12,132 nt of DNA from an uncultured Flavobacterium sp. (GTDB lineage: Bacteria; Bacteroidota; Bacteroidia; Flavobacteriales; Flavobacteriaceae), in assembly GCF_943913405.1 (NCBI RefSeq), contig NZ_CALTYA010000062.1, forward strand, positions 1-12,132, in the 5' to 3' direction. Every line of letters begins with the position of its first letter. Position 1 is the first letter of the stretch. The notes under the pieces were generated by a model that searched no databases, was not told the DNA's origin, and worked only from the letters and a program-made list of their open reading frames with translations. Both the position numbers and the translations under genes were made by a program. Positions 1-6,974 of this stretch are shown in pieces.

Positions 1-707
1 ATATATTCGCATCCATTATTGTATTCAGTTTTTTGTTTTGAATTAAGAATAGTTTCAAATATTTTGTAAGAATATAAGCCCATTCCACTTCGAGCAAAAC
101 CAATTGTTGTTATTTTACCATTTTCTATAGAAATACAATTAGCTTCTTTAAGTAATGTTTTTATTTGAGTTAAAGTTTGATTTGTCCAATTTAATGTTTT
201 CAATATTTCATTAAGCTCTTTTGAGTTTGGTTTTATGTTCCAATTTTGTGAAACTAATTCTAAATTGTCATTTCTTTGCACAAGACTTTTATCTTTTGAT
301 TTTTCAGTATTGCTATTATTTTTGTAAATTTTAATTTTGATTTGTTCTGGAACATTAAGTATTTTACTCTCAGATTCAAATTCAATTTCTACCAAATGAT
401 TCTTTGGAACAAGTTTAGAATATTCCTTTTTTAGATTCTCAATTTCATTTTTCTTATTTTCAAAGTTCGTTATCAGTTGCTTTTTACTGCTTTCAGGCAT
501 TGAAATCATAAATAATAAAAACTCCTTGGATTGCTCATTTCCATTCTTATATTCTTTAGTGTATTCTTCTCTCATATTTTGAGGAAGTTTTTTCACTGAA
601 ACATCAAATAATGAGTCTTTGTTTATATTTTTTCTAAATGTATAATCTTGAGCTTTCAAAGTTGAAATTGAAAACAGAAGTATTATTATGAATGTTATTT
701 TTCTCAT
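1..707 (-). CDS. Exported hypothetical protein, 3' end beyond window
   Basis: An open frame runs from an ATG at 705-707 (minus strand) to the window edge with no stop, giving 235 codons of an incomplete gene. The first ~20 residues (MRKITFIIILLFSISTLKAQ) are a signal peptide with the Bacteroidota-style AQ end, so the product is probably exported to the periplasm or surface. The mature part is Lys/Glu/Asn-rich and looks helical around residues 75-95 (ENKKNEIENLKKEYSKL, a possible short coiled coil). I recognise no family. The start is chosen because it begins the signal peptide and sits just after repeat rep1, whose arm ends 23 bp upstream; it is therefore the first gene of a cassette whose far end is out of view. 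No promoter is visible. Confidence 0.75.
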   Translation of the reverse strand, partial: MRKITFIIILLFSISTLKAQDYTFRKNINKDSLFDVSVKKLPQNMREEYTKEYKNGNEQSKEFLLFMISMPESSKKQLITNFENKKNEIENLKKEYSKLVPKNHLVEIEFESESKILNVPEQIKIKIYKNNSNTEKSKDKSLVQRNDNLELVSQNWNIKPNSKELNEILKTLNWTNQTLTQIKTLLKEANCISIENGKITTIGFARSGMGLYSYKIFETILNSKQKTEYNNGCEY

Positions 708-729
708 TGTAAGTTCTTTCGAGGTATTT

Positions 730-863
730 CTGCCAACGTTCCAGCGCTTGGTGTCAGTTGCGAACTTCGGAACGAATTATTTTCTTTTAAAGATAATGTT
801 TTTGCGAATCGAAACCATGAATTTACCACAAAAACCGCCATTTTGGGTAACCGTTGTTGGCAG
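730..863 (-). repeat. attC-like cassette repeat rep1 (core type I)
   Basis: Palindromic intergenic element. Arms CTGCCAAC (730-737) and GTTGGCAG (856-863) are perfect inverted repeats. The core resembles rep4 and rep6 (shared GCGAACTTC/GTGAACTTC-like and AATTATTTTC blocks). The serine hydrolase gene stops 7 bp to its right. Read on the minus strand, GCCAAC is the R''-like side and GTTGGC the R'-like side. Confidence 0.7.
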
Positions 864-869
864 TAGTTA

Positions 870-1928
870 TTATTTTACTAATGTACTATTCATCACAATT
901 TGCCTGATATTTTTTTCAAAATGATAAACGATGTTAATGTCTCTATTATAAATATTTTCTAATATAATTACATCCAAATTCTTTTCTGGCAAATAAAATT
1001 TTAGACTTACATATCCTAAACCTCTTCCTGCATGACCAATATATTTATATGGTTTTTCCTCGTTGATATTGACCCCATATCCGTAATTAGATTTTGTTTC
1101 ACTAAATGTAAAATCAGAATCTATAATTGTTGAATTTATCATTGCAATGTATGATTTGGTTTTTAATATTTTACCATTGTGAAGTTTTATATCCCAAATA
1201 TTTAAATCAATTGCATTAGAAATTATTCCTCCCGCAGGAATGAAGTTTTCCCATGATTCATCAGTAAAGCTCAGATTCTTGAAATTAACCACTTCAATTG
1301 AATCTTTTGTTTGCCAATATCCATTAATAAGGTCGGAATTAGTGTTTCTTTCATGGCAATAAGTATTTTTCATTCCTAGATCTTTAAATAGATTGTTGGC
1401 TACTTCAATAAATTTTTTACCTGTAATTTTTTCAATCAGTTGGCCTAACAATCCATAAGAAGGATTACTGTAAAGGAAGTCTGTTCCCGGTTTAAAACGT
1501 AATGGCTTATCCATGTCAACAATTCCCGAAGACATATTTAGTATTTGATGAACGGTTACTGAATCCGCCCAAGTTTGTTTTAAATTAGGTAAATATTTTC
1601 CAATTGGTTTATTTAAATCTACTTTTCCTTTTTCAGCCTCTTTTAAAACTAGAACTGCTGTAATTTGTTTACTATTTGACTGAATCCTGAAATTGTCTTT
1701 TAGTGTCAATGGTATTTTTTTGTCAAAATCTGAATATCCTAAAGCCTTTGCATATTTTGTTTTACTATTTTGTGTTATTAGAATTACGCCATTAAAATTT
1801 CTTGGACTTTTCAGTTGAATTAAACTGTCAATTTTTTTAGAATAATCATCTGTTTGTTGTCCAAAAACATTACAATTGACAAAAAGTAGTAAAGAAATAG
1901 GAAATGTAAATTTAAAAAAATGTTTCAT
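870..1928 (-). CDS. Exported serine hydrolase, class C beta-lactamase/PBP-like superfamily
   Basis: A 352-residue protein of the Beta-lactamase (PF00144) superfamily: penicillin-binding-protein-like or esterase-like serine hydrolases. Three catalytic motifs are visible in order: S84-N-S-K87 (SxxK, nucleophile and general base), Y153-S-N155 (YxN), and H299-A-G301 (the HxG form of the KTG motif). The length is normal for the family. Residues 1-24 form a signal peptide ending NVFGQ, so it acts in the periplasm or outside. The frame could extend to a TTG at 2000, but that lies inside the arm of rep2 and would bury the signal peptide, so ATG 1928 is preferred. Substrate is unknown: members include D-aminopeptidases, esterases and cell-wall carboxypeptidases, and true beta-lactamase activity cannot be claimed. 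It sits alone between rep1 and rep2 as one cassette. Confidence 0.88.
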   Translation of the reverse strand: MKHFFKFTFPISLLLFVNCNVFGQQTDDYSKKIDSLIQLKSPRNFNGVILITQNSKTKYAKALGYSDFDKKIPLTLKDNFRIQSNSKQITAVLVLKEAEKGKVDLNKPIGKYLPNLKQTWADSVTVHQILNMSSGIVDMDKPLRFKPGTDFLYSNPSYGLLGQLIEKITGKKFIEVANNLFKDLGMKNTYCHERNTNSDLINGYWQTKDSIEVVNFKNLSFTDESWENFIPAGGIISNAIDLNIWDIKLHNGKILKTKSYIAMINSTIIDSDFTFSETKSNYGYGVNINEEKPYKYIGHAGRGLGYVSLKFYLPEKNLDVIILENIYNRDINIVYHFEKNIRQIVMNSTLVK

Positions 1929-1992
1929 AAAGATTGACGTTATAGTTATTTGTCTTAAAATTGCGCTAGATTGTTCATTCTGCTCGATAATT

Positions 1993-2129
1993 ACCGCCAA
2001 CGTTCCGGGGCTTTGCGTTCAGGCGGGAAATCGAAGCACAAAAGCCGATATTATTACTAAAGTTCAATTGAAGAACTGCTATTGAATTTTGCACTTCAAC
2101 CCGACTGACGCAAAACCCGTGTTGGCGGT
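1993..2129 (-). repeat. attC-like cassette repeat rep2 (core type II)
   Basis: Arms ACCGCCAAC (1993-2001) and GTTGGCGGT (2121-2129) are perfect 9-bp inverted repeats. The next pairing layer is GGGCTTTGCGTT against GACGCAAAACCC, with an unpaired extra base, then GAAGCACAAAA against TTTTGCACTTC. The core is nearly identical to rep10 and close to rep3. The gene to the right stops 7 bp beyond the arm. Confidence 0.75.
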
Positions 2130-2135
2130 AGTTTT

Positions 2136-3125
2136 TTATCTTCTGTCTTTAGGTGCAATATCTGGTACATTTTCATTACTATATACACTTGTATTTAGTG
2201 TTATTTTATTTGTTGATTCCAAAATTTGAAATGAATGATTAAAGAAAAATTCAAAATATTTTATTGTATTTTTTAGTTTATTCAATTTTTCAATTTCTAT
2301 GTAATCCACTGGTGGAATACGCTCTTCCTGCATGTATTTGATTCTACTCTTAGACTTTGGTTCTATTTCACTTGCAACATAATCTGTATGGAAATGAATT
2401 TTTTCTCCGTTGTCGTTGTCATAAGTCCCAGTTAATTTACGACTTACTTTTTTAGCATCTACAAAAGTAATTATGTAATGTATATCATCAATGAAATCAA
2501 TTTTGTAGTTTGATATATCTTTTTTTAAAAGTACTTCAATAATATTTTTATCAGAATAACCTTGTGATTTTGTATAATTTAAATCAAAATACCAAGTTGT
2601 GTTTTGAAGTGGATAAATTGGTTTTAATCGGAAAATATACTTTTTATTAAATGATGATTTTTCATAAATCAATGATGATTTAATCAAATAATAAGATTGA
2701 TTTATTGTAGATGAATCTTTTAAGATTTCTATTTTCGCAACTGACGTTTTGTATTTCTGTTCGTATAAGTTGGGGCTTATTTTGGTAAAGTTCATTTTTT
2801 TGTCTTGAAGCCTTGTTCTAAATTTTTCCAAATTTTTACCAAGAGTAAAATAACTTATAGTTAAATGATGAAAATTATTTCTTTTCTCTGACGATAATTT
2901 TATTTTTTCTTTTGTATCAAAGTTTTCGGCGAGAGAGTCAGTTACCAATTCAAATCCCTTTTTTGAAAGATATGATTTGTTCAGTTTTGCCAATTGATTA
3001 TCCTTAAGATTTTCATCTGTTATTATTTCAGAAAGATTTGTAACGTAAAATTCTTGTGAAAATGATTTTTGAGATATAGTTACAAGTAAAAAAAGAAAAA
3101 GTTTTATGAATATTGATTTTGTCAT
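2136..3125 (-). CDS. Exported hypothetical protein (329 aa)
   Basis: No recognised family. The ATG at 3123-3125 begins a clear signal peptide (hydrophobic stretch IFIKLFLFLLVTI, then SFSQ at about residues 20-23), so the product is exported. The frame is open upstream to 3221, but that extension runs through the repeat rep3 arm and lacks export features, so it is rejected as the start. The mature part is rich in Lys, Ser, Asn and Tyr, and its second half (roughly residues 160-330) looks beta-rich, with alternating stretches such as TWYFDLNYTKS and IDFIDDIHYIITFVD, typical of secreted Bacteroidota proteins. It forms a one-gene cassette between rep2 and rep3. This cassette is one of two whose end arms do not match each other (GTTGGCGGT at the 3' side, GTTGTGCAT at the 5' side). 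Confidence 0.75.
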   Translation of the reverse strand: MTKSIFIKLFLFLLVTISQKSFSQEFYVTNLSEIITDENLKDNQLAKLNKSYLSKKGFELVTDSLAENFDTKEKIKLSSEKRNNFHHLTISYFTLGKNLEKFRTRLQDKKMNFTKISPNLYEQKYKTSVAKIEILKDSSTINQSYYLIKSSLIYEKSSFNKKYIFRLKPIYPLQNTTWYFDLNYTKSQGYSDKNIIEVLLKKDISNYKIDFIDDIHYIITFVDAKKVSRKLTGTYDNDNGEKIHFHTDYVASEIEPKSKSRIKYMQEERIPPVDYIEIEKLNKLKNTIKYFEFFFNHSFQILESTNKITLNTSVYSNENVPDIAPKDRR

Positions 3126-3177
3126 TAAGCATATTTTATTGTTAGGTTTATCATTCGTGGTTAGTTCGGTAAAATGA

Positions 3178-3310
3178 TGCACAACGTTTCGGGCTTTGCG
3201 ATGGTGGGGAAATCGAAGCAAAAATCTTCAATTTTCCACAAAAGTTCAATCGAAGAACTGCCGTTGAACTTTGCAGTTTCGCCCCACTATTGCAAAACCC
3301 TTGTTACCGC
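3178..3310 (-). repeat. attC-like cassette repeat rep3 (core type II)
   Basis: Arms TGCACAAC (3178-3185) and GTTACCGC (3303-3310) do not pair beyond AAC/GTT, although the inner stem (GGGCTTTGCGAT against ATTGCAAAACCC) is intact. The core is type II (GAAATCGAAGCA and AAAGTTCAATCGAAG blocks shared with rep2 and rep10). Mismatched outer arms with a paired inner stem are what cassette shuffling would leave. Confidence 0.7.
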
Positions 3311-3430
3311 AGGCTTTTATCGTTCACGTCTAACATCACTCACTTTTTCTACGTATCCAACAATTACTCATCGAATATTTTCGCATAGTATTTTTAGACA
3401 AAGCTAAATTACAAAAATATCCTTTGTGTA
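3311..3430. other. Non-coding stretch between rep3 and the AhpD-like gene terminator
   Basis: About 120 bp without a credible gene. On the minus strand two TAnnTTTG matches (TATTTTTG at 3412-3419, TAGCTTTG at 3399-3406) could be Bacteroidota -7 elements pointing toward the exported gene at 2136-3125, but no -33 TTG lies at the right distance. Such octamers occur by chance in AT-rich DNA, so this is only a weak promoter candidate. A 16-codon frame starting MRKYSMSN follows and is probably not real. Confidence 0.3.
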
Positions 3431-3459
3431 AAAAAGCAGGTTGTTAAACCTGCTTTTTT
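3430..3459 (-). terminator. Rho-independent terminator of the AhpD-like gene
   Basis: GCAGGTT (3436-3442), loop GTTA, AACCTGC (3447-3453): a perfect 7-bp stem extended by six As on one side and six Ts on the other, so it can work in both directions. It lies 10 bp beyond the AhpD-like stop codon. It is the only textbook terminator in the window and insulates this two-gene unit from the cassettes downstream. Confidence 0.85.
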
Positions 3460-3468
3460 ATAATAATC

Positions 3469-3921
3469 CTATGCCAGACTTTGTCCTATCAGTAAGTGGG
3501 TGCTTAATACGACCCTGTTCCAGAGGTTGATGGTAATTATGGCAGTTATAATGTCTGCAAGTTGAGTCTCGCTAAAAAACTGTAACGCGGTTGAATAGGT
3601 CTCATCTGACAATCCATGTTGATGTATTAATGTTATCTCTTCCGTTATCGCCAACACTACTTTTTCTTCTTCCGTAAAAATGTCTTCAGCCTCTCTCCAA
3701 GCATTCAATAGAAAAATTCGTTGGTTTGTCTCACCATTTTTAATTGCATCTTGAGTGTGAGTGTTAATACAATAGGCACAACCATTAATTTGTGATGCTC
3801 GGATCTTTATAAGATCTTTGGCTGTTTTAGATATTGAAGCCTTTGAAAGATACATTTCTAAACCAACCATTGCTTTTAGTGCACTTGGTGCAACTTCCTT
3901 AAAGTTAAATCGTTTTTGCAT
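3469..3921 (-). CDS. AhpD-like / carboxymuconolactone decarboxylase family protein
   Basis: A 150-residue protein of the AhpD-like fold (CMD family, PF02627). Diagnostic motif: C48-A-Y-C51-x3-H55 inside ASQINGCAYCINTHTQDA, the CxxC-x3-H site that in AhpD-type proteins forms a redox-active dithiol. The helical pattern and the C-terminal IITAIITINLWNRV segment fit the family, and the length is typical of the uncharacterised peroxidase-related branch. It is cytoplasmic (no signal peptide). The likely role is thiol-based peroxide or electrophile detoxification; the substrate is unknown. It follows a Crp/Fnr gene on the same strand with 68 bp between them, and is closed by a strong terminator. A 16-bp palindrome (3979-3994) lies about 58 bp upstream of the ATG and could be the regulator's operator. 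Confidence 0.9.
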   Translation of the reverse strand: MQKRFNFKEVAPSALKAMVGLEMYLSKASISKTAKDLIKIRASQINGCAYCINTHTQDAIKNGETNQRIFLLNAWREAEDIFTEEEKVVLAITEEITLIHQHGLSDETYSTALQFFSETQLADIITAIITINLWNRVVLSTHLLIGQSLA

Positions 3922-3978
3922 TATATAATTCTTTTAAAATTGTTTAATGCAAAATTGGAAAATAAGGAAATAAAAAAA

Positions 3979-3994
3979 CTTAAACTGGTTTAAG
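3979..3994. promoter_or_regulatory. Palindrome CTTAAAC-TG-GTTTAAG, candidate operator
   Basis: A perfect 7+7 inverted repeat with a 2-bp centre, covering the stop codon of the Crp/Fnr gene and lying just upstream of the AhpD-like gene. The symmetry suits a dimeric regulator such as the neighbouring Crp/Fnr protein. The sequence does not match the E. coli Crp or Fnr consensus. A transcript hairpin with an attenuating role is the alternative. Confidence 0.4.
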
Positions 3995-4565
3995 AAAGAA
4001 GCCTCTTTCGGATTTCGCTTAAATACTCGGGAGTGAAACCTAGATAAGAAGCGATTAAATATTGTGGAACACGTTGCACAAATTCGGGATGATTTCTCAC
4101 AGCTTGGAAATAAAATTCTTCTTTTGAAAAAGAAAAAAGAAATTTTATACGTTTTTGAGCTGCTGCATAAGCTCGTTGGTAAACAAAACGGAAATAGCGT
4201 TCCATCACAGGAAATTCTTCTAATAATTTTTCCTGTTTATCTTGGGTGATATAAAATACAATAGATTTTTCTACAGCCTGAATATAAAATTCCGTAGGAA
4301 CTTGGTTTTCGTAGGCAAAGTTATCTGTAAGCCACCAGGTTTCAATGGTAAATTCAGTGGTTTGTTCAGTGCCTTTTTCGTTGATATAAAACATTCTCAA
4401 CAAGCCACTCAAAACAAAATAATGATGCCTGCAAATTTGTCCCTCCTCTAATAGGTTTTCTTTTTTGGCGACCTCTTTCGTGTCAAAGAATTTTTTAATT
4501 TCTTCAAATTCATTGTCAGAAACTTTTGCGAATTTAGTTATATGTTTTTTGAAAATTTCAGACAT
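3990..4565 (-). CDS. Crp/Fnr family transcriptional regulator
   Basis: A 191-residue protein with a cyclic-nucleotide-binding-like beta-roll (about residues 25-110; ENLLEEGQICRHHYFVLSGLLRMFY is the classic core) and a compact C-terminal helix-turn-helix (about 166-190, VPQYLIASYLGFTPEYLSEI). This architecture is very common in Bacteroidota, where members are usually uncharacterised and often sit beside redox or detoxification genes. No iron-sulphur Cys cluster of the Fnr type is seen (only Cys45), so oxygen sensing by an Fe-S centre is unlikely; the ligand is unknown. The AhpD-like gene follows on the same strand, which suggests local control of that gene. The ATG at 4563-4565 gives the full domain. 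Its upstream end abuts rep4. Confidence 0.92.
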   Translation of the reverse strand: MSEIFKKHITKFAKVSDNEFEEIKKFFDTKEVAKKENLLEEGQICRHHYFVLSGLLRMFYINEKGTEQTTEFTIETWWLTDNFAYENQVPTEFYIQAVEKSIVFYITQDKQEKLLEEFPVMERYFRFVYQRAYAAAQKRIKFLFSFSKEEFYFQAVRNHPEFVQRVPQYLIASYLGFTPEYLSEIRKRLLS

Positions 4566-4595
4566 CTTTGATTTACACTGTTTGGGTTTAAGCTT

Positions 4596-4732
4596 GCAGG
4601 TAACGTTCCACCACTTCTCGTCAGTTGTGAACTTCAGAACCGATTATTTTCTGATAAAGATAAAAATTCTTACGAAACGCTAACGTGAATTGACTACAAA
4701 ATTCGAAATCTTGCCAAACCGCTGTTACCAGC
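4596..4732 (-). repeat. attC-like cassette repeat rep4 (core type I)
   Basis: Arms GCAGGTAAC (4596-4604) and GTTACCAGC (4724-4732) pair except at one base. The core is close to rep6: they share ACCGATTATTTTC and a 26-base block around AAAGATAAAAATTCTTACG. The TAA stop of the gene to the right (4725-4727) lies inside the arm, in GGTAAC. Confidence 0.75.
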
Positions 4733-5120
4733 TGGGCTTTTTTGTCCGTAAGTTTTTATTGTATTTTTCTACCAGTTGTCGGAAAGTTTCTTTGATGTCG
4801 TCAATAGGAATCTCGTCCAACGGATTTATTTGCAAAGTTGTTACATTGTCTTTTATTCGTTGTTCTGTAGTCGGGAAACTCTTTTTGTCTTGAATAAAAC
4901 CTAGAAGAATTTTCTTTTTGTGAACCCATAAAAACCCAAGATTATATTCGTAATAAGAAAAAAATGGGATTTGGTATTTTCGTTTATGAATAATGTTTTC
5001 GTCAACCGACAAAACAATAGATTTCAAAGCAATCAAACACTCTCTAGTTGCTGTTTCCTGCTTATCATAATAATGTTCTAATGCATTTACTGTCCTTACT
5101 TCATTTATTGCTTTGTCCAC
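4725..5120 (-). CDS. DUF1801-family protein
   Basis: A 131-residue cytoplasmic protein matching the DUF1801 / YdhG-like pattern: MDKAINEV start, ATRECLIALKSIV helix, HKRKYQIPFFSYYEYNLGFLWVHKKKILLGFI beta sheet with the typical 'KY..PFF.....G.....K' layout, and a C-terminal helix (IKETFRQLVEKYNKNL). Function of the family is not established. Its start overlaps the end of the Tag gene by 16 bp, so the two are translationally coupled in one transcript. Its stop codon is embedded in the right arm of rep4, which marks this as the 3' end of a cassette or of a segment captured by one. Confidence 0.7.
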   Translation of the reverse strand: MDKAINEVRTVNALEHYYDKQETATRECLIALKSIVLSVDENIIHKRKYQIPFFSYYEYNLGFLWVHKKKILLGFIQDKKSFPTTEQRIKDNVTTLQINPLDEIPIDDIKETFRQLVEKYNKNLRTKKPSW

Positions 5121-5656
5121 ATTGGTTTTTGTTTTAAAATTTGTTTATAAACAGGGCAATCTTCATCGTGAGACCCATGTAAATAACCAATACTCATTAA
5201 AAATTCATTTACAATCTCACCGCCTGTGAAACGAAAAGTCTTTTTAAATAATTTTACCCACTCTTCTTTTGTTTTTGGATGATGATAATTCAGCCATTTT
5301 TCAAATGAACCAAATTCTTCCTGTAGAATCAAGATTGTTTTTGCATTTTCAATGGCCGCATTTACCTTCAACCGGTTACGTATAATTCCTGCATCAGTCA
5401 AAAGCCTTTCTCTGTCTGCTTCAGTATATGCTGCAACTTCTTTTATGATAAAACTGCTGTAAGCATTTCTAAATGATTGTTCTTTTTTCAAAATCGTTTC
5501 CCAACTCAATCCAGCTTGATTGATTTCTAAAATCAATCTGCCAAATAATTCGTTATCATCATGGATTGGGAAACCATAGCTGTTGTCGTGATAGTTTTTG
5601 TGCAAAGCCTTTTTTTCTTCGAATTGCATATTTATTATAGCCGTGCAATAACTCAT
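5105..5656 (-). CDS. tag: DNA-3-methyladenine glycosylase I
   Basis: A 183-residue enzyme that excises 3-methyladenine from alkylated DNA (base excision repair, cytoplasm). Family signatures are plain: YHDNSYGFPIHDDNELF, LEINQAGLSW with E44 and W52 in the base-binding pocket region, and DAGIIRNRLKV, all collinear with E. coli Tag. The zinc ligands appear intact: C4, H23 and H163-x3-C167. C4 supports the start at 5656 over the internal Met10, which would lose that ligand. The spacing C4-H23 is longer than in E. coli Tag, and the C-terminal tail is short. It overlaps the DUF1801 gene by 16 bp and lies behind a hairpin at 5677-5705 that separates it from the SnoaL-like gene. Confidence 0.93.
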   Translation of the reverse strand: MSYCTAIINMQFEEKKALHKNYHDNSYGFPIHDDNELFGRLILEINQAGLSWETILKKEQSFRNAYSSFIIKEVAAYTEADRERLLTDAGIIRNRLKVNAAIENAKTILILQEEFGSFEKWLNYHHPKTKEEWVKLFKKTFRFTGGEIVNEFLMSIGYLHGSHDEDCPVYKQILKQKPMWTKQ

Positions 5657-5676
5657 AATATCAGTTTTTGTTTTAA

Positions 5677-5705
5677 AGAGGGCAAATGAAAAACATACGC
5701 CCTCT
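5677..5705 (-). terminator. Hairpin between SnoaL-like and tag genes (terminator or attenuator)
   Basis: AGAGGGC (5677-5683) and GCCCTCT (5699-5705) form a 7-bp GC-rich stem with a 15-nt loop, 8 bp past the SnoaL-like stop. On the minus strand it is followed only by TTTAAAACAAAAA, so termination is probably partial, letting some SDR-operon transcription reach tag. Confidence 0.5.
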
Positions 5706-5712
5706 ATTATTG

Positions 5713-6036
5713 TTATCCATTAACTTTTAGGTAATCGATGAGATTATTCTTCAGAGTGAAATGGAACTGCAAAACTGCTGGACTTCCGGGAAAGGTACCG
5801 GATACCTCCGCAGATAAGACGCTTGAAGTACCATCTTCGATATATTTAAGAGGTTTCATCACAGATTGGTATTTTTCGTTTGTTTCTTTTAACACACCTT
5901 GAATGGCTGCTCTTCCAGTATACGGCTTGCCTTCTTCAAGCATTATACCGGTTTCAGAAAAGCAATTTGCAGATGCTTCGCTGTCAAAATTGTTTTGTGC
6001 GTTTATAAAATCTGTTACTACTGTCGGTAAATTCAT
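5713..6036 (-). CDS. SnoaL/NTF2-like domain protein
   Basis: A 107-residue single-domain protein with the NTF2-like cone fold pattern of the SnoaL_2 type (PF12680): N-terminal helix LPTVVTDFINAQNNFDSEASANCFSETG, then EGKPYTGRAAIQGVLKE and a curved sheet ending LQFHFTLKNNLIDYLKVNG. Such proteins bind small hydrophobic molecules or act as isomerases and hydrolases; no catalytic residues can be assigned. It starts 20 bp after the SDR stop on the same strand, so the two are co-transcribed and probably act on related small molecules, under the divergent HxlR regulator. Confidence 0.85.
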   Translation of the reverse strand: MNLPTVVTDFINAQNNFDSEASANCFSETGIMLEEGKPYTGRAAIQGVLKETNEKYQSVMKPLKYIEDGTSSVLSAEVSGTFPGSPAVLQFHFTLKNNLIDYLKVNG

Positions 6037-6056
6037 TGTTGTTATTTTTAAGATTA

Positions 6057-6839
6057 TTAAATGGTTGGCACTGTACCGCCATCGATTACATATTCAGTTC
6101 CTGATAAATAACGGGCTCTCGGAGAAACAAGAAAACCAACCAATTCAGCTACTTCTTCCGGCTCAGCAGGTCTGCCGTAAGGTATTCCGCCCAATGCATC
6201 CATTACACCTTGCTGAGCTTCTTCTATAGTGCTATTAGCGTTTCTTGCAATCTCAGCCAACCAAGCTTTCGATGCTCCTGTATTGATCCATCCAGGAGAA
6301 ACAATCAGCACCCGAACACCTTTAGGCGAAACTTCATTCGATAAACTTTTGCTATAGTTTCTCAATCCTGCTTTTGCAGCTGCATAAGGCAATGTAGAAT
6401 CGTATAATGGTAGTTTGCCTTGGATAGAAGCTATGTGAATAATGACACCGTTTTTTCGCTCTATCATTTGCGGTAAAAATCCCCTGTCAAGTCGAACCGG
6501 AGCAAGCAAATTAGCCTGTAGGGTTGATTCCCAATCTTCATCAGACAATGCACTAAAGCCACCGGCAGGTGTTATGGAAGAACCTAGATTGTTCACCAAA
6601 ATGTCAAGCCTTCCATAAGCCGACAGCACTTCGCTGATTACTTTTTGTGTTCCTTCTGCTTTACTCAAGTCTGACGGAATGAAATGCAGTTTGCTGTTTT
6701 CTTTTTCCGGTGCGTTTCTTGCAGTGATAATAACCGTTGCTCCAGCTTGTAGCAATCTTTCTGCAATTGCGCTACCAGCTCCTTTTGTGCCTCCTGTCAC
6801 TAAGGCAATCTTCCCTGATAATTCGTTTTGATAATCCAT
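6057..6839 (-). CDS. Short-chain dehydrogenase/reductase (SDR) family oxidoreductase
   Basis: A 260-residue classical SDR with a Rossmann fold using NAD(P)H. Visible motifs: T15-GGTKGAG22 cofactor glycine motif, D57 (SDL, adenine binding), N83-N-L-G86 (variant of NNAG), and the tetrad N110, S138, Y152, K156 (YAAAK). The C-terminus YVIDGGTVPTI is the usual end of this family. It is cytoplasmic; the substrate (an alcohol, ketone or quinone-like compound) cannot be read from sequence. Divergent from the HxlR gene across 135 bp carrying promoters for both. This SDR plus HxlR pairing is common in bacteria and usually means the HxlR protein controls the reductase. It leads an operon with the SnoaL-like gene. 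Confidence 0.93.
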   Translation of the reverse strand: MDYQNELSGKIALVTGGTKGAGSAIAERLLQAGATVIITARNAPEKENSKLHFIPSDLSKAEGTQKVISEVLSAYGRLDILVNNLGSSITPAGGFSALSDEDWESTLQANLLAPVRLDRGFLPQMIERKNGVIIHIASIQGKLPLYDSTLPYAAAKAGLRNYSKSLSNEVSPKGVRVLIVSPGWINTGASKAWLAEIARNANSTIEEAQQGVMDALGGIPYGRPAEPEEVAELVGFLVSPRARYLSGTEYVIDGGTVPTI

Positions 6840-6867
6840 CGTATATTCGTTTTAAAATTGTTAGGTA

Positions 6868-6898
6868 CAAATTTCTGAAGTATGTAAGTTTCTCACAA
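6868..6898 (-). promoter_or_regulatory. Candidate Bacteroidota promoter for the SDR operon
   Basis: On the minus strand, TTG (6896-6898), 20 bp, then GAAATTTG (6868-6875), a 7/8 match to TAnnTTTG. It has the same spacing as the opposite promoter for the HxlR gene. The leader to the ATG is about 25-30 nt. Confidence 0.5.
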
Positions 6899-6917
6899 GT
6901 ACGGAATTACGATTCAT

Positions 6918-6940
6918 ATAGGGATAAATTTTTCCCCTAT
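6918..6940. promoter_or_regulatory. Candidate HxlR operator in the divergent promoter region
   Basis: GGGATAAA/TTTTTCCC (6921-6936) is a 16-bp palindrome with one mismatched pair, flanked by ATA on the left and TAT on the right after a one-base offset (ATAGGG...CCCTAT). It overlaps the -33 element of the HxlR promoter and lies about 23 bp upstream of the SDR promoter's -33, the right place for a dimeric winged-helix regulator to control both genes. Confidence 0.5.
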
Positions 6941-6970
6941 TGCAGGAATTGGTAGATAGGCTTACTTTTG
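6940..6970 (+). promoter_or_regulatory. Bacteroidota promoter of the HxlR gene
   Basis: TTG (6940-6942), 20-bp spacer, TACTTTTG (6963-6970), a perfect TAnnTTTG -7 box. The ATG of the gene begins only 4 bp after the box, so the transcript probably starts at or within a few bases of the start codon. Confidence 0.7.
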
Positions 6971-6974
6971 TAGT

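Noticed and set aside
730..863. Repeats as insertion sequences or MITEs with target-site duplications
   Set aside because: I see no constant terminal inverted repeat with flanking duplication; the outer arm bases vary from copy to copy and match across genes instead.
870..1928. Beta-lactamase resistance gene
   Set aside because: The SxxK, YxN and HxG motifs define the superfamily only; the HxG form and Bacteroidota context fit many esterases and peptidases, so resistance cannot be claimed.
3174..3407. 77-aa plus-strand frame through rep3
   Set aside because: Antisense to the array direction and built from the repeat core; no start context and no protein-like pattern.
3990..4565. Fnr-type iron-sulphur oxygen sensor
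   Set aside because: Only one Cys (residue 45) is present; an Fnr cluster needs four.
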